Of a stretch of DNA of 64,000 nucleotides, positions 22,201-36,197 are shown piece after piece. The notes under the pieces were generated by a model. It ran no database searches and was not told where the DNA came from. It saw only the letters and a list, made by a program, of their open reading frames with translations. The translations under genes were made by a program, and so were the position numbers. Each line of letters begins with the position of its first letter. The first letter of the stretch is position 1. The DNA lies in contig CP154954.1 of the NCBI GenBank assembly GCA_039621445.1, positions 32,837,455 to 32,901,454 of the forward strand, in the 5' to 3' direction. Source of the DNA: Euglena gracilis (lineage: Eukaryota > Euglenida > Euglenophyceae > Euglenales).

Positions 22201-25200
22201 ACAGGCAAAAATCCCAAATCTGTCCGGGGTGGAAATTCTTAGCCAAATTTTTGAGGTGAAGACACAACACCCAAAAAGCCATTTCTGGGTGTTTGAAAAT
22301 TATTTGGCCTATCCTTGCTTCCCCAGGCAAGAGAAACTGTGTTTCCACTTGAGCCCAAATGGGAGCTGCTGGCTGGAAAAAAGGTGCTGTCTGGCTGGAC
22401 CCCCAAGAGTTCTGGGTCCAAAGGATTCACTTGTCATCCCCCCCCCGTTTGGGGTCACAGGGGAATCAAACCACCCACCACTTTTTTGAAAACCCACCCA
22501 TGCACGCCTCTCCCCCCACGGGGGGTCCGTCCACACCCCGGGGGGGTTGGGGTGTGCATGTGCCATGGGCCGGAATTTTCAAAACGATTTGGCAAATTCT
22601 TAGAGGGTTTTGGGTGGGACCCAAACATGGATTTCAGGGGTGCAAAGGCCAGAACATTTATTTGGTGTCTCCATTCTTAAAAAAGGGATGCCCAATTAAT
22701 AATAATGATCGTCCACTCGGACAAAAAATGGTTGTTTAAATTGGTCAGGCTCCGAAATGCACCTGTTGTAATGGCTGCAATCTTGTGCTCCTTGATTTTG
22801 CTTTTACAAAAAATCCAATCCTTGTCTTTAGCGAATTTGTTGTTAAATTCCAATTGATCCAACCTATTTCGCTTACGGTGAAAAAAGACACCTTTTTCGC
22901 AAGGGAAACCATAATTGATTTGGAGAAATTCCTGATTGGACGTGATGCACTGCAGAATATATCTTCCCCGTGCACAGGTGGGAAACATTCTCGACGCAGC
23001 GCATCGCTCACCGCCCCTCTCGGCAGCGCGGGTGCCGGCACCTGAAGACCGTCCATCGAGAGCATCAACGACGCCCGCCGCTCGTCCTTCTGCAGGGAGC
23101 TGCGCAGCGCCAGGCCCAGCTCTGTGCAGACCACCGCTGCCAGCAGGGACCGGACCCACTCCGCCGCCATGAAGGGCCGGGAGGCCACCACTGTGGGGGG
23201 GGGGGGCAGGGATGCCACAAGAACAGAAGCTGCACAGCAAACAGAGCCTCCATCAGCACTCCTTGAAGTTTTGGGGTAAACATTTTCCGGTGGGAGACGA
23301 TTGGAGAAGCCAATGCACTTAAAAGGCAGTTTTTTCACCAGTGCCAGCAGGAACAAAGATCACAGGGGAAACCTGAAGACAGGTGTGAAAAAAATCAGTA
23401 TTCTCGGAGGCAGACGACCACACTCTGAAGAGCATCCAGCGCAGTTGGCCAACCCCCGACGGCCTCTCGCCATGCTCCCTGCAAAACCCCTCCACCCCTC
23501 CCCTGCCAGGGTCTTGGCAGGGGTGGGGTGCCCGGCTCTGCTGCGGACACACCGAGGAGGGCGGCGTAGGAGAGCCGGCGCAGCCGCCCCACGCACGGCA
23601 CGGAGCAGGCCTGCGGGCCGCCGATGACCAACGCCAGCAGCGCCGCGGCCACTGGGCCGGGGACGGGCACACGCAAAAGGTGCGCACGGAGCGGCGCTGC
23701 CCGGGCGATGCCGGGGGGGGGGGGCAGGGCCGCCAGGCCGCTGTGTGTTGTTCTGGGAAACGTACGAAAGCTGTTGTTGCCCTTCGGGCGGATGTTTGTT
23801 TCTGGGGTTCCATGAGCGTTGCAGCCGTTTCGTGAACTCCACCCGTGTCATATCTTTGTTTTGCCTTACGGCTCTGGGAACTGACTGGCGAAGCGGACGT
23901 ATTGTGTAAGCTATGCTGCCTCTGCGATGGCCATCACAAGGGCGCCCGAGTTTCATCGAACGGCATGTGCCATGGACGTATTTCCCGCAACGACAGCGGC
24001 AGCAGCAGCAGCAGCAACAACAACAAAACACGACATGGAAAAAAAAAGGCAGCTGCACCACCCAGGGTTGCCACCAGAATAACCCTATGGGGTATCGATG
24101 CGTTGGTTGGAGGATATTAAGACACTTACATTTATTACTTTTTGGATTTTGGTCACAGATGGAGACAAGAAATGAGTCAGGTTTTGTGTGTTCGGGCTGG
24201 AAGAAAGAAACCTGAGTGTTGGCGACATTCCGGCCAAGAATACTAAACCAGACCCCATTCCCATTTCACGCAATAACAGAGCTTCGGTTAAGCCGAAATG
24301 GACTCCATTCCCCAGGGATTACGATGTATTTGCAGCGTGTGAAATTTTGGTGGTGTAACACAGATTTTGATTTTCTTCGCCAGTTGCTTTTTGCTGAAGA
24401 AAGAAGGGGCCCAGAGGGGCACGGAGGTGGGACCTCCTCCACACTTCACCCCGATCTCAGAGTTCAGTGAGGTTTGAGGTTAGAACAGGGAGTGGGGAGA
24501 GCACACCCGTCATCCAAGCCGCTGCATCGCTCCTCAGCGCGGGGAGAGTGCGGACGGCCACCAACAGCGCCAGGCACAGATGCAAGAAGGCGTTCAGACC
24601 ACGGCTGGAGTGGTCTCCGGCGGCCGTGCGGTGGGCCTCCCCCTCTGGACGCCCCCCCCGAATCAGCCAAAGCTTCCGCACGGTCCTTGAGGAGCAAAAA
24701 AAACTGGCGTTCGGCTCATTCCACTTCCAACCCAGGGAGAAGACGACAACATTTGAACTGCATTGGCGAAGACAGGTCCGCTTTGGCAAAAAACAAGCTG
24801 ACTTCCGGCATCCGTGGACGAGTTGGCCATCCATCTGCAACCTCAAAAGAAGGCGGGTTTGAAGTTTTTAACTTTCCACCCCATTGGCCCTCTGGTCAAA
24901 GTGGGGTCCTCAAAGGCCGGTCCTTGGTGAAAAAACTACCCGTCCCTTGAAAGCCAGCCGGCTTGGTGCACCGAGGGCTTTGCACCAACCCGGCTCATTC
25001 CTCGCGGTCCCAAAGCCGCAAAATGCTTGCCATGCTGGGTTGGGACGGGGTCCCACGGGTCGGTCCCTGCGACGCTAGCATTGGGGGGGACAGCCGGGAA
25101 GGTGACAAAAGAACTCATTTCTGTGTTTGGCCGACCAGCTCTGAATCCTGTGCCGACGGAATTGGAATTGGAATTGGCCACGCGAGTCTCCTACTCGCGT

Positions 25201-28200
25201 GGCCATGCACTGAATTGTCAACAAGACGCTGGTGTTTCAAACCCCGGACAACTGACCCATTTGCCATCGAGGCGCCAGATGTCACAAGCCCATTCCAGCT
25301 CAGCCAGCAAAATGGACGTCAGCCATTGCCTGCGAGGCATACACTGCTGCGTGCACAAACACCCGTTAAGGCAACCTCGAGGTTGTAGGATTCAGGCAAA
25401 TGTCGGAGGAAAAAGGCCTGGCCAGCAGCGATTTCACGCGCTTGCACCGGGAGGCCAATCTGTTGTGAAGGGTGTGTGTGTGGCTGGCGGTCGGAGCTGC
25501 CATCCTCCCTCGGGAACCCTGAGCCCACAACTTATCCCACACTCAACAAAACCCTTTTGACGGCGGTGGTGTTCGGCCGCCCCATTCGCAAGGAGGCGTT
25601 ACACACTGCACACCCGCTCCGCCCTCAGGTACGCTGCCCCCTTGTGAGAGGCGGTGGGCACGAAGAAGGAGACCGCCAAGGAGGCCCACAGGGTGTACGG
25701 CCGCAGCCCGGAGGACCCTGGGGGTGTGCGGTGGCCAAATTGACCGAATCCGTGAATGTTCCACGGCGGCGGCATTTCCATCTTCTGACTGGAATCAATG
25801 GAATGTCGGTCAACATGCAATTAAAACATTAAAGGTGGGGGATTTGGGGTGATGCAATTGCTGACGCAGAGAGAAATGACTCTCTGATTGACACATGGGC
25901 ACTCCAGCAGCAGGCCGATTCAACTTTTCAGCTCCTGAAAGGAATCGCTTCAATATTTGGAGAGGTGGGCAGGGGGCAGTTTTTAAGGTGCCTTTAAAAA
26001 CCTAAAAAGCCTTAAAAAGGAACGCCTTAAATCTTTGGCCAAAATGCCTTAGAACATCTAAAAAACTTAAAAAAACCTAAAAAATAAGAACCTTATAAAA
26101 CAAAAACAAGCCAACTCCAGGAAAAAATGATTTCTGGCACCGCTAAAACATTCTCAATCCACCCTAACTCGAAAAAATGGGGTTTCGACGTTTTTGCTTT
26201 TGGACCCCCGTTCGATGCCGGGATGGCCCTTGGACTTCCTTTGGAAAAGAGACGCCTTAAACTTTTAAAAATGTCGTAAAAAGCCTTAAAATACCTTAAA
26301 AATGCCTTGGTGAACCTTATATAACTTTTTTTTCAAAATTTATGCCTTAAAAAGAAACCCCTGGAAGAGGGAGCCCGAAAATGTTTGAGAGTCCCTGAAA
26401 AAGATAGACCTGCGAACGTGGGGGACAGGTAGTGCAGCAGGCAGGCCAGTGTTGGGACGAACGCCGCTGGCTTCTCTGATGCACATTTCTGTGAACGCCG
26501 GCATCCGAAACCTTCGCTGGTGCAGATGGGTGATTTTGTGGTCCGAAGGCTCCAACAAAACAGATGTGCAAATGGCACTTCCTGGAAACAGGCTTCCTGT
26601 TACCATCCCTGGGGTTGCCTTCTATTATTATGGGCTGCCTGCCCAAAGCAGGCACCCCCCCCACCCCAGGGGTCACTTTTAGGCCCTGGTGCCTGCCGAT
26701 CTAGCCAACTTTTCCTTGAAAATGGCCATTTTTGGACCCCTGGCGCCCTCCCCAAAACCGAAACCGCCCAAGGGGGGTGCGAATTCGCACAGGGGTTTGC
26801 TCTTCCCACCGAATGCAGCTGCTTTGACTTCAGAAAAACGATACCCCCCCCCCCGAATAGTGCTGCGGGGCCAATAGAGCTGCGGGTCCAAATAGTGCTG
26901 CACCCCGCCGGATGAAGCGAGCGTCCAATAGAGCTGCGGGTGCAATACTATTTGGGGGGGGTTTGCTGACCGTTGCTGGTGGCAGAAGAAAGGCCAGTCA
27001 AAGCGTCTCCAGTGATGCTGCCCAGGAAGACGAAAGGCGCCCACGCCCCCGGCGGCAGCTCTGGCTCCCAGGTCATCACGCCCGCAGGCGGCGGTTTGGC
27101 GGAATCCGTGACGCGCCAAAACACGACTGAAGGGAAGCCCTCTGGATGGAGCCCTCCCCTGCAGCTCGATCAGTTAACGAATTAACCCCTCCCAAACTTA
27201 AAAGGTAATTAAAAACTGGAGGACAGGGTGGATATGCCATTTGGTCAGATTTTTCAAACTGAAAAAAAAATGGCGAGTCTTTTTCTTTCGGGTTCACACC
27301 AGGGCGGTCTTTAAATGAAAAAAAGTGCTAGGGCTTCCCGTCCTAGCACATTCAATGCAAAATCCACAGGAAAAATGGGCGGAAAAAAAGGACATATTTT
27401 TGCAAAAACGAGTGGACTTCGGGGAAAATAAATGACCATCGCCGATCCACCAAAACGTTAAAACTGCGTTTTTCGACTTTTCCATCCCTGTTCGCCAGTC
27501 CGGCCCTTGGACAGGGAAAAAACTTCCTGTCCCTTATGGACCACCCTGGTTCACACACTGTGCAGTACAGACCGCAACAACACAAAAGCCGAGCGATTGG
27601 TCAAACAAAGCAAAAAAAAAACAACAACACGTATGCACAGGCGCAAAGCGCTGGCTGCTCTTCACACAGGCTGACCACCACATAGTGCAGGCCGACGCAC
27701 AGCAGGCTCGCCTGGATGGCCGCCTCCTCCGGCACAGCAGCGGCGAGGCGCTGCGGCAGAGGCCGAGAGCGGGACGAGGCCCACAGGACGAGGGCCGGTT
27801 GCGCATCGGACAGGCGCCACGGCGACCAGGAATGGTGGGGGGAAGGGGGGGCGGCAGTGTGCATTGAAGCCTCAGGCAGGGGAGAAGCGGGTCAGAGGCT
27901 CGCCGCGGACGTCAATGACACCCAGAAAGAGAGGAAAGAAGACCACCCCATCAATGTGGGTGGGGGGAATGATGAGCCACTCGGCCACCTGCTGGTTGTA
28001 AACTCCCCCCAAAATAAGACCCCCCTGCCGATCTTCAGCAAAAATCCAAAACCTGACACCCCGAATAAGAACCCCCCCTCGGGATTTTGGGGGAAAATCC
28101 AAAAAAAAATAGACCCCCCTAAAGCTGTGAAAATGCCCGAAAATGGGTGATTATTTGACTTATTTGATTTTGCCTATTTTGCAGGTGCTAAAACCAGCAT

Positions 28201-31200
28201 TTTTTGAGACAATTTTTGTTCATTGCCAGAAATTGCCCTTTTTTGTACCTATCTTTGGAATTTTCTTTTTGGGGAGGTTTTTTTCGGTCAAATTATTCAG
28301 CAAAAATCCAAAAAGTAGACCTCCCAAAAAGAAGACCTAGGCGTTCTCTGCTTGGTATTTTCAGCAACGGAGCGGAGGACCAAAACGTAAACCCGGGGTC
28401 TTTGGGGGGGGGGCGCTGTCATTGGTGCTGGCTGGGGGGAGAATTCCAGCGGTGGCTGAACCGCACCAACCAACCCTAACTGTAGATCCCCCGGGCGAAT
28501 CAGATCAATGATCCTTCCAGGGGTGAAGAATAAAAAAATAAAACCCACCAATTCACCAGCACGCCAGTAGCAGGGCGGTCCTTGAGGGACAGGAAAGTTT
28601 TTTATAAATTTCCTTAAAGACCGCACCCCCTTTCGGCCAAAGTACCGGCTAAGGGCCAGGCTGGGAGTTGAACGGGAGCAAAAATTAAACAGTCGAAAAA
28701 CACAGTTTTTGATGATTTGGGTGGATGGACGATGGTCCAAGGATGACAAGAATCAATTTTTTTCCTGATGTCGACCTGTTCTCGCTGAGAAATGCCAAAA
28801 TTTCTTGCCCATGGGACAGCGGAGTTTTTTTTATATTTGTTTAAGGACCGCACTGGCCCTGAAGCATGCCCATGGAAAGATAGTTAATTTTTCAGCTTGA
28901 AGTTTTTGTGTCTAAATGAGCTGAACATAACCAGAAACAAAAAGGAACAGTCACGTGCCGATGCACAGACAGCAGAAGAAGTGACCGACACACCAGGAGA
29001 GGGTTGGCTTCATCAGGCTGCAGAAGGAGCCAGACGACCAGGAACTCGAAGGCAACGGAGGCGAACGCGACCATCGTGCTCCAGGACCGCGCGGCGAGGC
29101 GGGTGGGGGCCGCCCGGTAGCGCTCCTCCGCCCCCGCGGCAACGGGGTAGACCACGGCACATCCCAGCACCAACCCCAGCCACCCCAGCTGTGTGCTGAG
29201 GAACAGCTGCCAGGCCCTGCAGAGGGGTGGCGGGGGGAAGGGGGATGCAACATAGAGCCTCACAAAAAAGGAGAAACTTCAAATGCAAAAAAACCCGCAA
29301 AAAAAACAGAAACTTCGATTTCATGCATTATTGGGTGTTGCAGTGGCTTTGGGGTTGGGTGCAAAAAAAAAAGTAACAATCCCAACCCAAAAACGTGATC
29401 TTGGTGATTATGGGACATTCCTTGTTTCTAAAATGAATTCTGCAAATCGTGGCCCCCCAAAATAACGAAAATTGATCTAATGTTTGGCCAGAAGGGACAA
29501 AAATGGTCCAAACAGTGGAATTTGTGCAAGTCAAAATCACTTCCCAGCAGAACTTGAACAAAAATTCCAAAACACACAGACAACGCCCACAAACTGTGTT
29601 TGCTCCCCACCCACGCAGCTGGGAAGGGCTGTGAGAAGGAGGTTGGGATAAAGAGGGGCAGGAGTGTGTTGGAGGGCAGGGCCACACACTCCAGGAGGTG
29701 CCCGGCGGGGAGCAGGGCCCCGCACACCGCCGCGGGGGCGCCGTACAGCCAGCCGAGCAGCAGCAGGCACGCGCCGACCGAGAGCCACTTCGCCCGCGGC
29801 TCATCTGTGCCGGGATGGGGTGACCCGGGGGCCTTCCCAGTGAACGACTTTCTGGACAGTCAAGGCCGATGTGGTGCTTGCTGCCCATTCACTGCAGAAT
29901 GGCTGCAGCTGTTCAAAAAATGGCCCCCACCACAGAATTGTGTTCAGCCCAGGAAATAAAGCAAGGAAAGTGACCGTTGACATCCCCCCCAGGGATTTGA
30001 AGCAGAACAAAAGAAAAGAAAAACAGAAGAAGAGGCTTCTGTTTGGCTTTGGAGCCGCAGGATGATTGGGCCAAGCAGGCAATTTCTTAAGAACCTCTCC
30101 GGGGGGTCAAGCCAGCAGGCTTGGAAGAGGTGCTGGCTGTATCTCCTGTGGGGTCCGGGGGGGGGGGGTCCTGCCGTCTGCGGGCGGGACCCAGCTGGCA
30201 CCCGAAAACCTGGGTTGGCTTTTGACAGCCAAAATTAATTCGAAACTCAAAAACCGCTCAAAAATGACATTTTTGGCCATTTTTGACCTGGGTCAACCTT
30301 TCGGTCCAGATCAGCTTCGCTGGGTTGCAAAAAACATATAATCATTCGACCCCCCCGGGGGGGTTGCAGTCCAGTGGCAGGGTGGGAGGTCCTGGCTGGG
30401 AACAAGGTGTAGCTGACTGGACCCCTGGGGGGGGGTAAGATTGGGTACGGCTTAAGAAATCATGCGAGACCAAGAATTGGCTCCTTGGCAAGCTCATTTT
30501 GTTTGTATTTTTTTTCCTGGTTGGCAAAGAAATGCTAAAAGTGGCCCAGGCGGTGGCAAAGACACCAATTTTTATAAATTTTTTGAATAAATGGTCAAAC
30601 TCATAAGGTTTGAGCGGTTTTTGTTCTTGGTGTGACTCCTCCAGGGGTCTGAACAGATTACTGGTTATGTGAAAATGGAAATGGCTCTCCGTCAACCAGC
30701 AATATGGCTCGTGGCTGTCAGAAAAACATTGCCACAAACTTCAACCAGCAACCTACACCCTGGACTCCCCCATTCCACCAAATCCTGAGCGTGACCCAAG
30801 AATTACCATTGGAGGGTTTGATATCCAGTAAGGCCAAGTGCTGGCACACAGATAGGCTACCCAACGTGTTTCCTCATGCGATACACATAATACACCTGCA
30901 GGAGAGGAGGGCAGGGAGTCCAGCACGAAGCAGGGGCAGCAGAAGCCCCAGACCACGGAGGACAGTGCGAAGCGCCAGACTCTCATTTTGCACATCCCGG
31001 AGGCGGCGGCCGGCCGCTGCTTGTGGTACACACAACGCCTCAAGGAACGACAAAGCGGTGGCGTGCACCATTGTGTTTGACAGCTCACCCTTAGTTGCAC
31101 TGTCTTGTCTGTTTATCGCCGGCGCCAGCTAGGCAACCTCCCCCGGACGCAGTTTGACCGGACCCAAACCAGCAACACCTGGGTGAACCCCCCCAAATAA

Positions 31201-34200
31201 TACCCCCCGGGGTATTATTTTTCTCCCGAAGTCCCGGCCCGAGGGGGGGGCATTATTTGGGGGGAGGGTTTAGTGTCCCTGGCCTGATCCTGCACCGGAG
31301 GCACTGATCGGCAGCCCTGCAATCTCCGGTCACACACCATGGCACCGGACGGGCATTGGTGGCGCTGGGGTTGCTGCTGATGCTGTTGCCGTTGTTTGTT
31401 GTGGGCGGACAAATGGCGCAGTGGGGCTAGGAGCCAGCCAACCACCAAAAGCATCTCGCCATATTGGGGGGTACTTGAATAACGCAAGGCAAGCAGAGGC
31501 CGCCATGAACCAGAAGAAATCTGCAAAAAGAGCGTCACGGTACTGATCCACCACCTGCGGCGACCATGAGAGGTGGGTGGGGGGGGAAATGCGATAAAAA
31601 TCCGCGAAAACAATTTTCAAAAACAAGTTCACATTCATTGGCAGCATTAGAGTGCTCAGCAGTGGTTAATGTGCATGCATCTGTGACTTTGAATTTTCTT
31701 ATCTTATGCACTCTTGCAACTTGTATTCATTGGCATTTTCTTTTTCCGAGTTGATTTACTGAAAGGGAAGGGGGGCCATGTGTTTGTAGTTACAACTTGT
31801 TTGCTTGCATATGTAAATTTTTGTATATATGAGAATGCTCAAAAACCGTAAACACCACCCACAAAGAATGACTGGCAGCACAGACAAGGTTGGTTAGGGA
31901 CATAACGTTTGGCCTGACCTAAACCCAAGCAGCCCGCATCAGCTGAGAGTTAGAGGTGTTGCAAAAGTTGGCTCCCCACTGGCAAAATGGCCTCCACCCC
32001 CGACACCACCCACTAGATTTTTGGCAGTGCTTGGAGGAGGGGGGCTGCGACATGCCCAAATAATTGTGAAAAGGTCACTTTCAGTCTTTTTTTTGAGAAG
32101 CATTCCCCCCCTTTTTTTGACCCACAAATGACCACAATTTGCAGGGCAAATTTCACAGCGATTGCAAAAATGCAGCAAAAAAAACAACAGAAATCCCCCA
32201 CATCCGTGCTCAGGCTTGTGTGGGGACCATTTTTTGCAAAACACAGGGCCTGCCCCACAAAGGTTCCTTGGGCTTATTCTGATTGAAGGCACAGGCTAAG
32301 GTTGGGATGGTTGGAAATGTCCAACCAAATATAGGTCTGGGCCAGAATTTTTTTGGGGTGCATCCCTCCCATACTGCCATAATCCGTCGCTGGCGGGTCA
32401 AGATATGTCATATGTATACTCCGTTTTGCCACCTGTGAAATAGCCATAAAAAGGTCATCCCTTCCCCAAGTTTGCCCTCTCAAAATGAATTCATGCCTCA
32501 TTCAAAATTCATGCCTCACCAAAACTTGCCAAATAACCTTCCAAAATGAAAAATTGCTGCACCAGGGCGGTCATAAAGACCAAAAAGACCCGCAGTCCCA
32601 GCACCCAATTTTGCGACCCACGGTCCAGCCATTTTGGGGGTTTTGAAGTTCTTACCGACCACATTTGAGCGCCTAACTCCCCAGAAATCTGGAGGCCGAT
32701 TTGACCGATTTGAAATGTGTTTGAATCTCTTTGGTTATTCTTTATTGGGCTCCTAACGTGGGATGAAAGGGGCAAATTGGAGACATGGCTGGGACATATT
32801 CATGGATATTTTTCAGGTATCAAAATGGGTATTATCTTGACCACAAATACAGCTGAGATGATCGAAGGGGTGTAAAGACAAATACAAATATTTCGTAAAG
32901 ACGCTTGCTTTCGACTGTGCATACACGCTCAAAAATGTGTCCATGAAAAGATGCATATATCAATACATCTATGGCAGGTTTGCATACACAACGACATACA
33001 CATATGATATTGAATCCCAATGCTGTCAACAAAAAGCTCTATCATCGGTGTATGTGTGCAGGTGTGTGTGATCAAAACAAGACCACATTTCAGCAGCAGA
33101 CCTTTCGCAGCTGCTTCACAGTGCCCCCTTGAACAGCAGTGTGTATCAAATCGACGGGCAGATGGAGGAAATATCGAACACAGGCCATGATCAGCACGAC
33201 CTACAAAGCGAAATCAACACAGCATTTCCCCTTTTAACTTACACAGCAGACGTGGAATTAAGCCACTGTGGATTTGGATGCATTCTAAGTATTCATTTCG
33301 GATTGTTTCGGAGGGTGTGCCCCTTCTTCAGGCTTGGGCTTACAACTCTTGGACAATTCGAGGGCAGAAACTCACAAACCCCTCCCAACTTACTTCTCCT
33401 GCTGATTGGATGGTTGGATGTTCAAATGGTGCCCCTTTGGGGGACCACTTGAACATTTAATGGGGGTGTTATTCAATAGAATCCCTCCCCTAAGATACAC
33501 ATTTCCATTCAAATCCCTGGATGCAAGGGTAGACAAAGAACTCCCAGGAGGGACGGATGGTTAGGGCAGTTTAGGGCACTTCGCCACCAGCAAACAATCA
33601 GCAGACAAGTGCATCGTGCACCACAACGCGTGCACTTTCAATCCCCAGCAGGTTGGCACATGCCTCTTGTGGGCCCCTCGCACCAACCACCTTTGCACCT
33701 TTGCCGGCACCGTGGGCGTGTCCGGCCGGGCCTCCACCACACCTGGACCCTGGACACACCCCTGGCCACACCCCTGGACACACCCCTGGACACACCCCTG
33801 GCCACACCCCTGGCCACACCCCTGGACACACCCCTGGCCACACCCCTGGACACACCCCTGGACACACCCCTGGCCACACCCCTGGACACACCCCTGGACA
33901 CACCCCTGGCCACACCCCTGGACACACCCCTGGCCACACCCCTGGACACACTCATGGCCACACCTGGACGAGGTACCAGCCGTCCACAACGATGGCCCCG
34001 CAGTACTTGAAGCACTGCCCCCGGCGGTCCGGGCTACGCTGCAGGGACGCCACGAACGGCCTGCGAGGGAAGGGACCCCATGCAGTGGCGTGAGGGGACA
34101 GCCCTGGTCTGCCCTGCAGGTGTTATTTTTTTTGAGGTGCCTCAAAAACTTCAAAAAACCTTAAAAAATTGGACCCGGAAAAATTTGCAAATTTCGAGCA

Positions 34201-36157
34201 AAAGAAATCGCAAAATCTCGGCAATAACCAATGAAATACGGGGGAATGTTGTGGCATCGCTGGAACGTCGTCAATCCACCCAAAACTCAAAAAGCTGGTG
34301 AACTTTTTGATTTTCAACCTGGACCGACGTTGGTTCGATGCCCGGATGGCTCTTTAACTTTCTGGGTCGAATGTGTTGTCGAAGACAGTTTGCTGTCTGG
34401 TTTTTGATGTACTGATGTTCTGCCGCAGGATTTTGCGAGGGAGGTCCTTAAAAAAATACCTGTCCCAACATATTCAACGACACAAAATCCACCGGGAAAA
34501 TGGCCGAAAAAATGGCCCCATTTTGACAAAAAAGAACAGGTCGAATTCAAGAAGAAAAGGTGATTTCTGGCATCCTTGGACCATCGCCCATCCACCCAAA
34601 CCGTCCAAAAAGCGGTTTTCGGTGATTAAATTTTTGACCCCGCTTGACTCCCAGACCAGCCGTTGGCCTTTGACTGCAACATATCGGACCGCACGACCCG
34701 GTCAGTAAAGGTGCTGAGCCCTTTCTGTCCTGGCAACACTCCGTGAACCAAACAAATCCATATTGCGACCCATAAATGGAAATTCATTCAGGATTGCTCT
34801 CAGGGGCGATCCTGAATTTGAACCAAGGTTGGCAATGGATCTTGCATTTGGGGGTTGCGATATTTTGCGAGATATTGCACCCCTTGCGAAATTTGCGGTA
34901 CAATCGAGAATTGCGCGTGACTGGATGTGACTGGGCGTGACCTGGTTTGAAACTTCACCGGGGTCCTGGACCCCTTCCCCCCTGCCCAACCAGTGACCTT
35001 CACCGTGAAGTTAACCACAAGAGCGCTTTTCGGCCAAAAATGGCCAAAAAAAGACATTTTTGGCAAGTGCTCAGAAATTTTGGTAAATGTCCTTTGACCC
35101 ATCAATCCAAAATGACCATTTTGTCCCCCCGATGAAATTCACCGGCCGAGGGTTCCCCCTCCCCCGCTGAATGTTCCCAGTGAACTTCACCTGGGGGGTC
35201 CACAGTCCCCTGCCATCAACTGAGACACGTGATGAAATTGTATGCATCATCTCTAAAGTTTGGGATGACTGGCATATCTCTTAAAACGCCCCCAATTAGA
35301 AGCCCCCCCTTAGGGTTTCCCTCCAAAAATTCAAATAACAGCCACCCCCCCCGACCAAGCCGGCCGACAAAGCTGACCATGAACTGTTCCGAAAAATGGT
35401 GAAAAACTCGAAAAATCTCCACGAAAACAGGTCGAGATCGGGAACAAAATGACTTCTGGTGTCCTTGAAACATGGCCTATCCTCCCAAAACTCGAAAAAA
35501 ACGCATCTTGCAAAATTTAAAATCTGGGCCCTGTTCGATCACCGGATCGGCCGCCAGCCGACGGTTGGTTTGTCCTTTAGACAAAGGGTGCCAAATTAGA
35601 AGCTCCCCTCGGGTTTTCTGCAGACCCCCGGGGGGCTTCGAATAGGGGTGGGGGTTTAGTGTGAATGGGCTTGATGGCGTGAATTCGTCGCGGGGGGATG
35701 GGGGATTTTCGACTCGCTGTGCTGACGTCACCCAAAAATGTGCAAGAAGTTAGTCAAAGAGTTTCTGACACAGAATTAAGCATTACGGGCAAAAAAAAAT
35801 ATAATTGCGATATTTTGCGCGATGCTTGCAAGATATTGCACCCCTGTGCGATATTTTTCGAGATTGCGATATTTGCGATATTGTGCGATATCCAATTACC
35901 AACGTTGTTAAGGAATTATAAAACGACAAAGATGCTGTCATTTGCACAATGCCTTAAAATGCCTTAAAAATAAGCCTGAAAAAATAATGCCCATTGATGA
36001 CCCTTCAGCCAGACAACAAAGAAATATATGAACCACTCCTCAGCCACACACCGCAGTCGGTAGCAGGAAAGAACGATGACGAGGGCACATCCCACTGGGG
36101 AAGGAGGCCAATGCAGAGCCTGCCAATCCCCACATCAAATCAGACTGTCAGTTCAGA

Positions 36158-36197
<40 letters not shown>

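Noticed and set aside
23360-24061. 233-residue minus frame with a Cys run
   Set aside because: It crosses a CAG/CAA microsatellite and the gene A exon 16 in the wrong frame.
33590-33735. Possible next exon of the protease-like segment
   Set aside because: Three frames are open, none shows AAHC or another protease motif, and splice sites are unclear.
33561-34164. Long frames such as TPGHTPGH and VQGCGQGC repeats
   Set aside because: The 12-base minisatellite has a period divisible by three and keeps every frame open.
36148-36196. CRISPR-like short repeat
   Set aside because: It is an uninterrupted CA microsatellite with no spacers.
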